Origin: JACCTH01 sp050741915
GTDB lineage: Bacteria; Actinomycetota; Acidimicrobiia; Spongiisociales; ZC4RG35
Assembly (NCBI GenBank): GCA_050741915.1
Contig: JBOGEX010000105.1
Location: forward strand, 1 to 46,173
Reading direction: 5' to 3'
DNA: 46,173 nucleotides
Every line of letters begins with the position of its first letter. Position 1 is the stretch's first letter. The notes under the pieces are model-generated. The model did not search any database, was not told the origin of the DNA, and saw only the letters and a program-made list of their open reading frames with translations. The position numbers were made by a program, and so were the translations under genes. This document shows, piece by piece, positions 45,884 to 46,173 of this stretch.

Positions 45884-46173
45884 GTGTCCGCCACGGACAT
45901 CACCATTAACCAGAGCTCCCTTCCGCCCACCGACCCGGACGCATCCCTGGCGTTTTATCGCGACTACCTCGGCTTCGAGGTCCGGAACGACGTCGAATAC
46001 GGCGGGATGCACTGCATCACCGTCGGTACCGCCGACCAGCCCGGCACGTCGATCGTCCTGTATCCGCCAGAAGCCAACCTCGACGGCATTTTTGCGGGAG
46101 TGCAGGCCGGCGACGCCGAGGTCGTCCAGGAGCCGACCGAGCAGCCGTACGGCGTTCGCGACTGCGCCTTCCG
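45884..46173 (+). CDS. VOC/glyoxalase-family protein, cut by window end, apparently with an internal deletion
   Basis: The frame from GTG 45884 runs to the window end without a stop (96 codons visible). It starts with the VOC fold: DASLAFYRDYLGFEVRNDVE, GMHCITVGTADQPGTSIVLY, and later EVVQEPTEQPYGVRDCAF. In the family as I know it, about 45 residues separate the PP after the fourth strand from EVVQEP; here only about 16 do, so some 29 residues, with much of the strand and helix leading into the second half, seem to be missing in frame. The protein may be non-functional, in keeping with the frameshifted araC in front. The start is 1 bp after the araC stop. Confidence 0.75.
   Translation, partial: MSATDITINQSSLPPTDPDASLAFYRDYLGFEVRNDVEYGGMHCITVGTADQPGTSIVLYPPEANLDGIFAGVQAGDAEVVQEPTEQPYGVRDCAF

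Overview
The window looks like a stretch of an actinobacterial chromosome, most likely of the Acidimicrobiia type. This is inferred from four things: the conserved run disA-carD-ispF-cysS-rlmB, a wax ester synthase/DGAT and a DUF2342 protein, Thr-rich linkers after signal or membrane segments, and many start codons lying 6-9 nt behind a TANNNT -10 box (leaderless or near-leaderless transcription). No phage, IS transposase gene, rRNA or CRISPR array is visible.

Layout. 1-5798: a BMP-family (nucleoside-type) ABC importer (binding protein end, double ATPase, two permeases) followed in the same operon by a cytochrome P450. 5785-6891: a zinc-ribbon/discoidin-like membrane protein and, divergently, a 44-residue membrane peptide. 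7010-11833: disA, a CarD regulator with a long histone-H1-like tail, ispF, cysS and rlmB. 11836-14706: tRNA-Thr and three envelope proteins. 14780-20514 (minus): a complete branched-chain amino-acid-type ABC importer (livJ, H, M, G, F). 20599-25616: a small lipoprotein, an AlaX editing protein, WS/DGAT, and a KimA-like potassium transporter. 25617-26141: a non-coding stretch with large inverted repeats and tRNA-Arg. 26191-31617: a small membrane protein, a NYN/OST-HTH protein, an ornithine cyclodeaminase-family enzyme, a ClC channel, and a membrane protein with a possible Mrr-like domain. 31703-34390: tatA, a SigE-like ECF sigma factor, its anti-sigma factor, an RseB-like secreted protein and a peroxiredoxin. 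34479-35958: a DUF2342 protein with a broken zinc motif, divergent from moaE. 36032-43417: an acyl-CoA synthetase and a second complete liv-type importer. 43414-45084: bioY and a PDZ/Lon-like protease. 45103-46173: tandem hairpin repeats, then a frameshifted araC gene and a VOC-family gene that appears to carry an internal deletion.

Links between genes. DisA makes c-di-AMP, and KimA-type potassium transporters are known c-di-AMP targets, so this window holds both a maker and a probable target. The sigma factor, ZAS anti-sigma factor and RseB-like protein form an envelope-stress module with a recognisable self-promoter (GGAACT-N16-CGTTT). All three substrate-binding protein genes are followed at once by a GC-rich hairpin before the next gene of the cluster, a uniform arrangement suited to making more binding protein than membrane parts.

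The least explained material is between the genes: at least five sequence-unrelated families of palindromic elements. Two have a second, nearly identical copy elsewhere in the window, and in one the stem is kept by a compensatory base-pair change.
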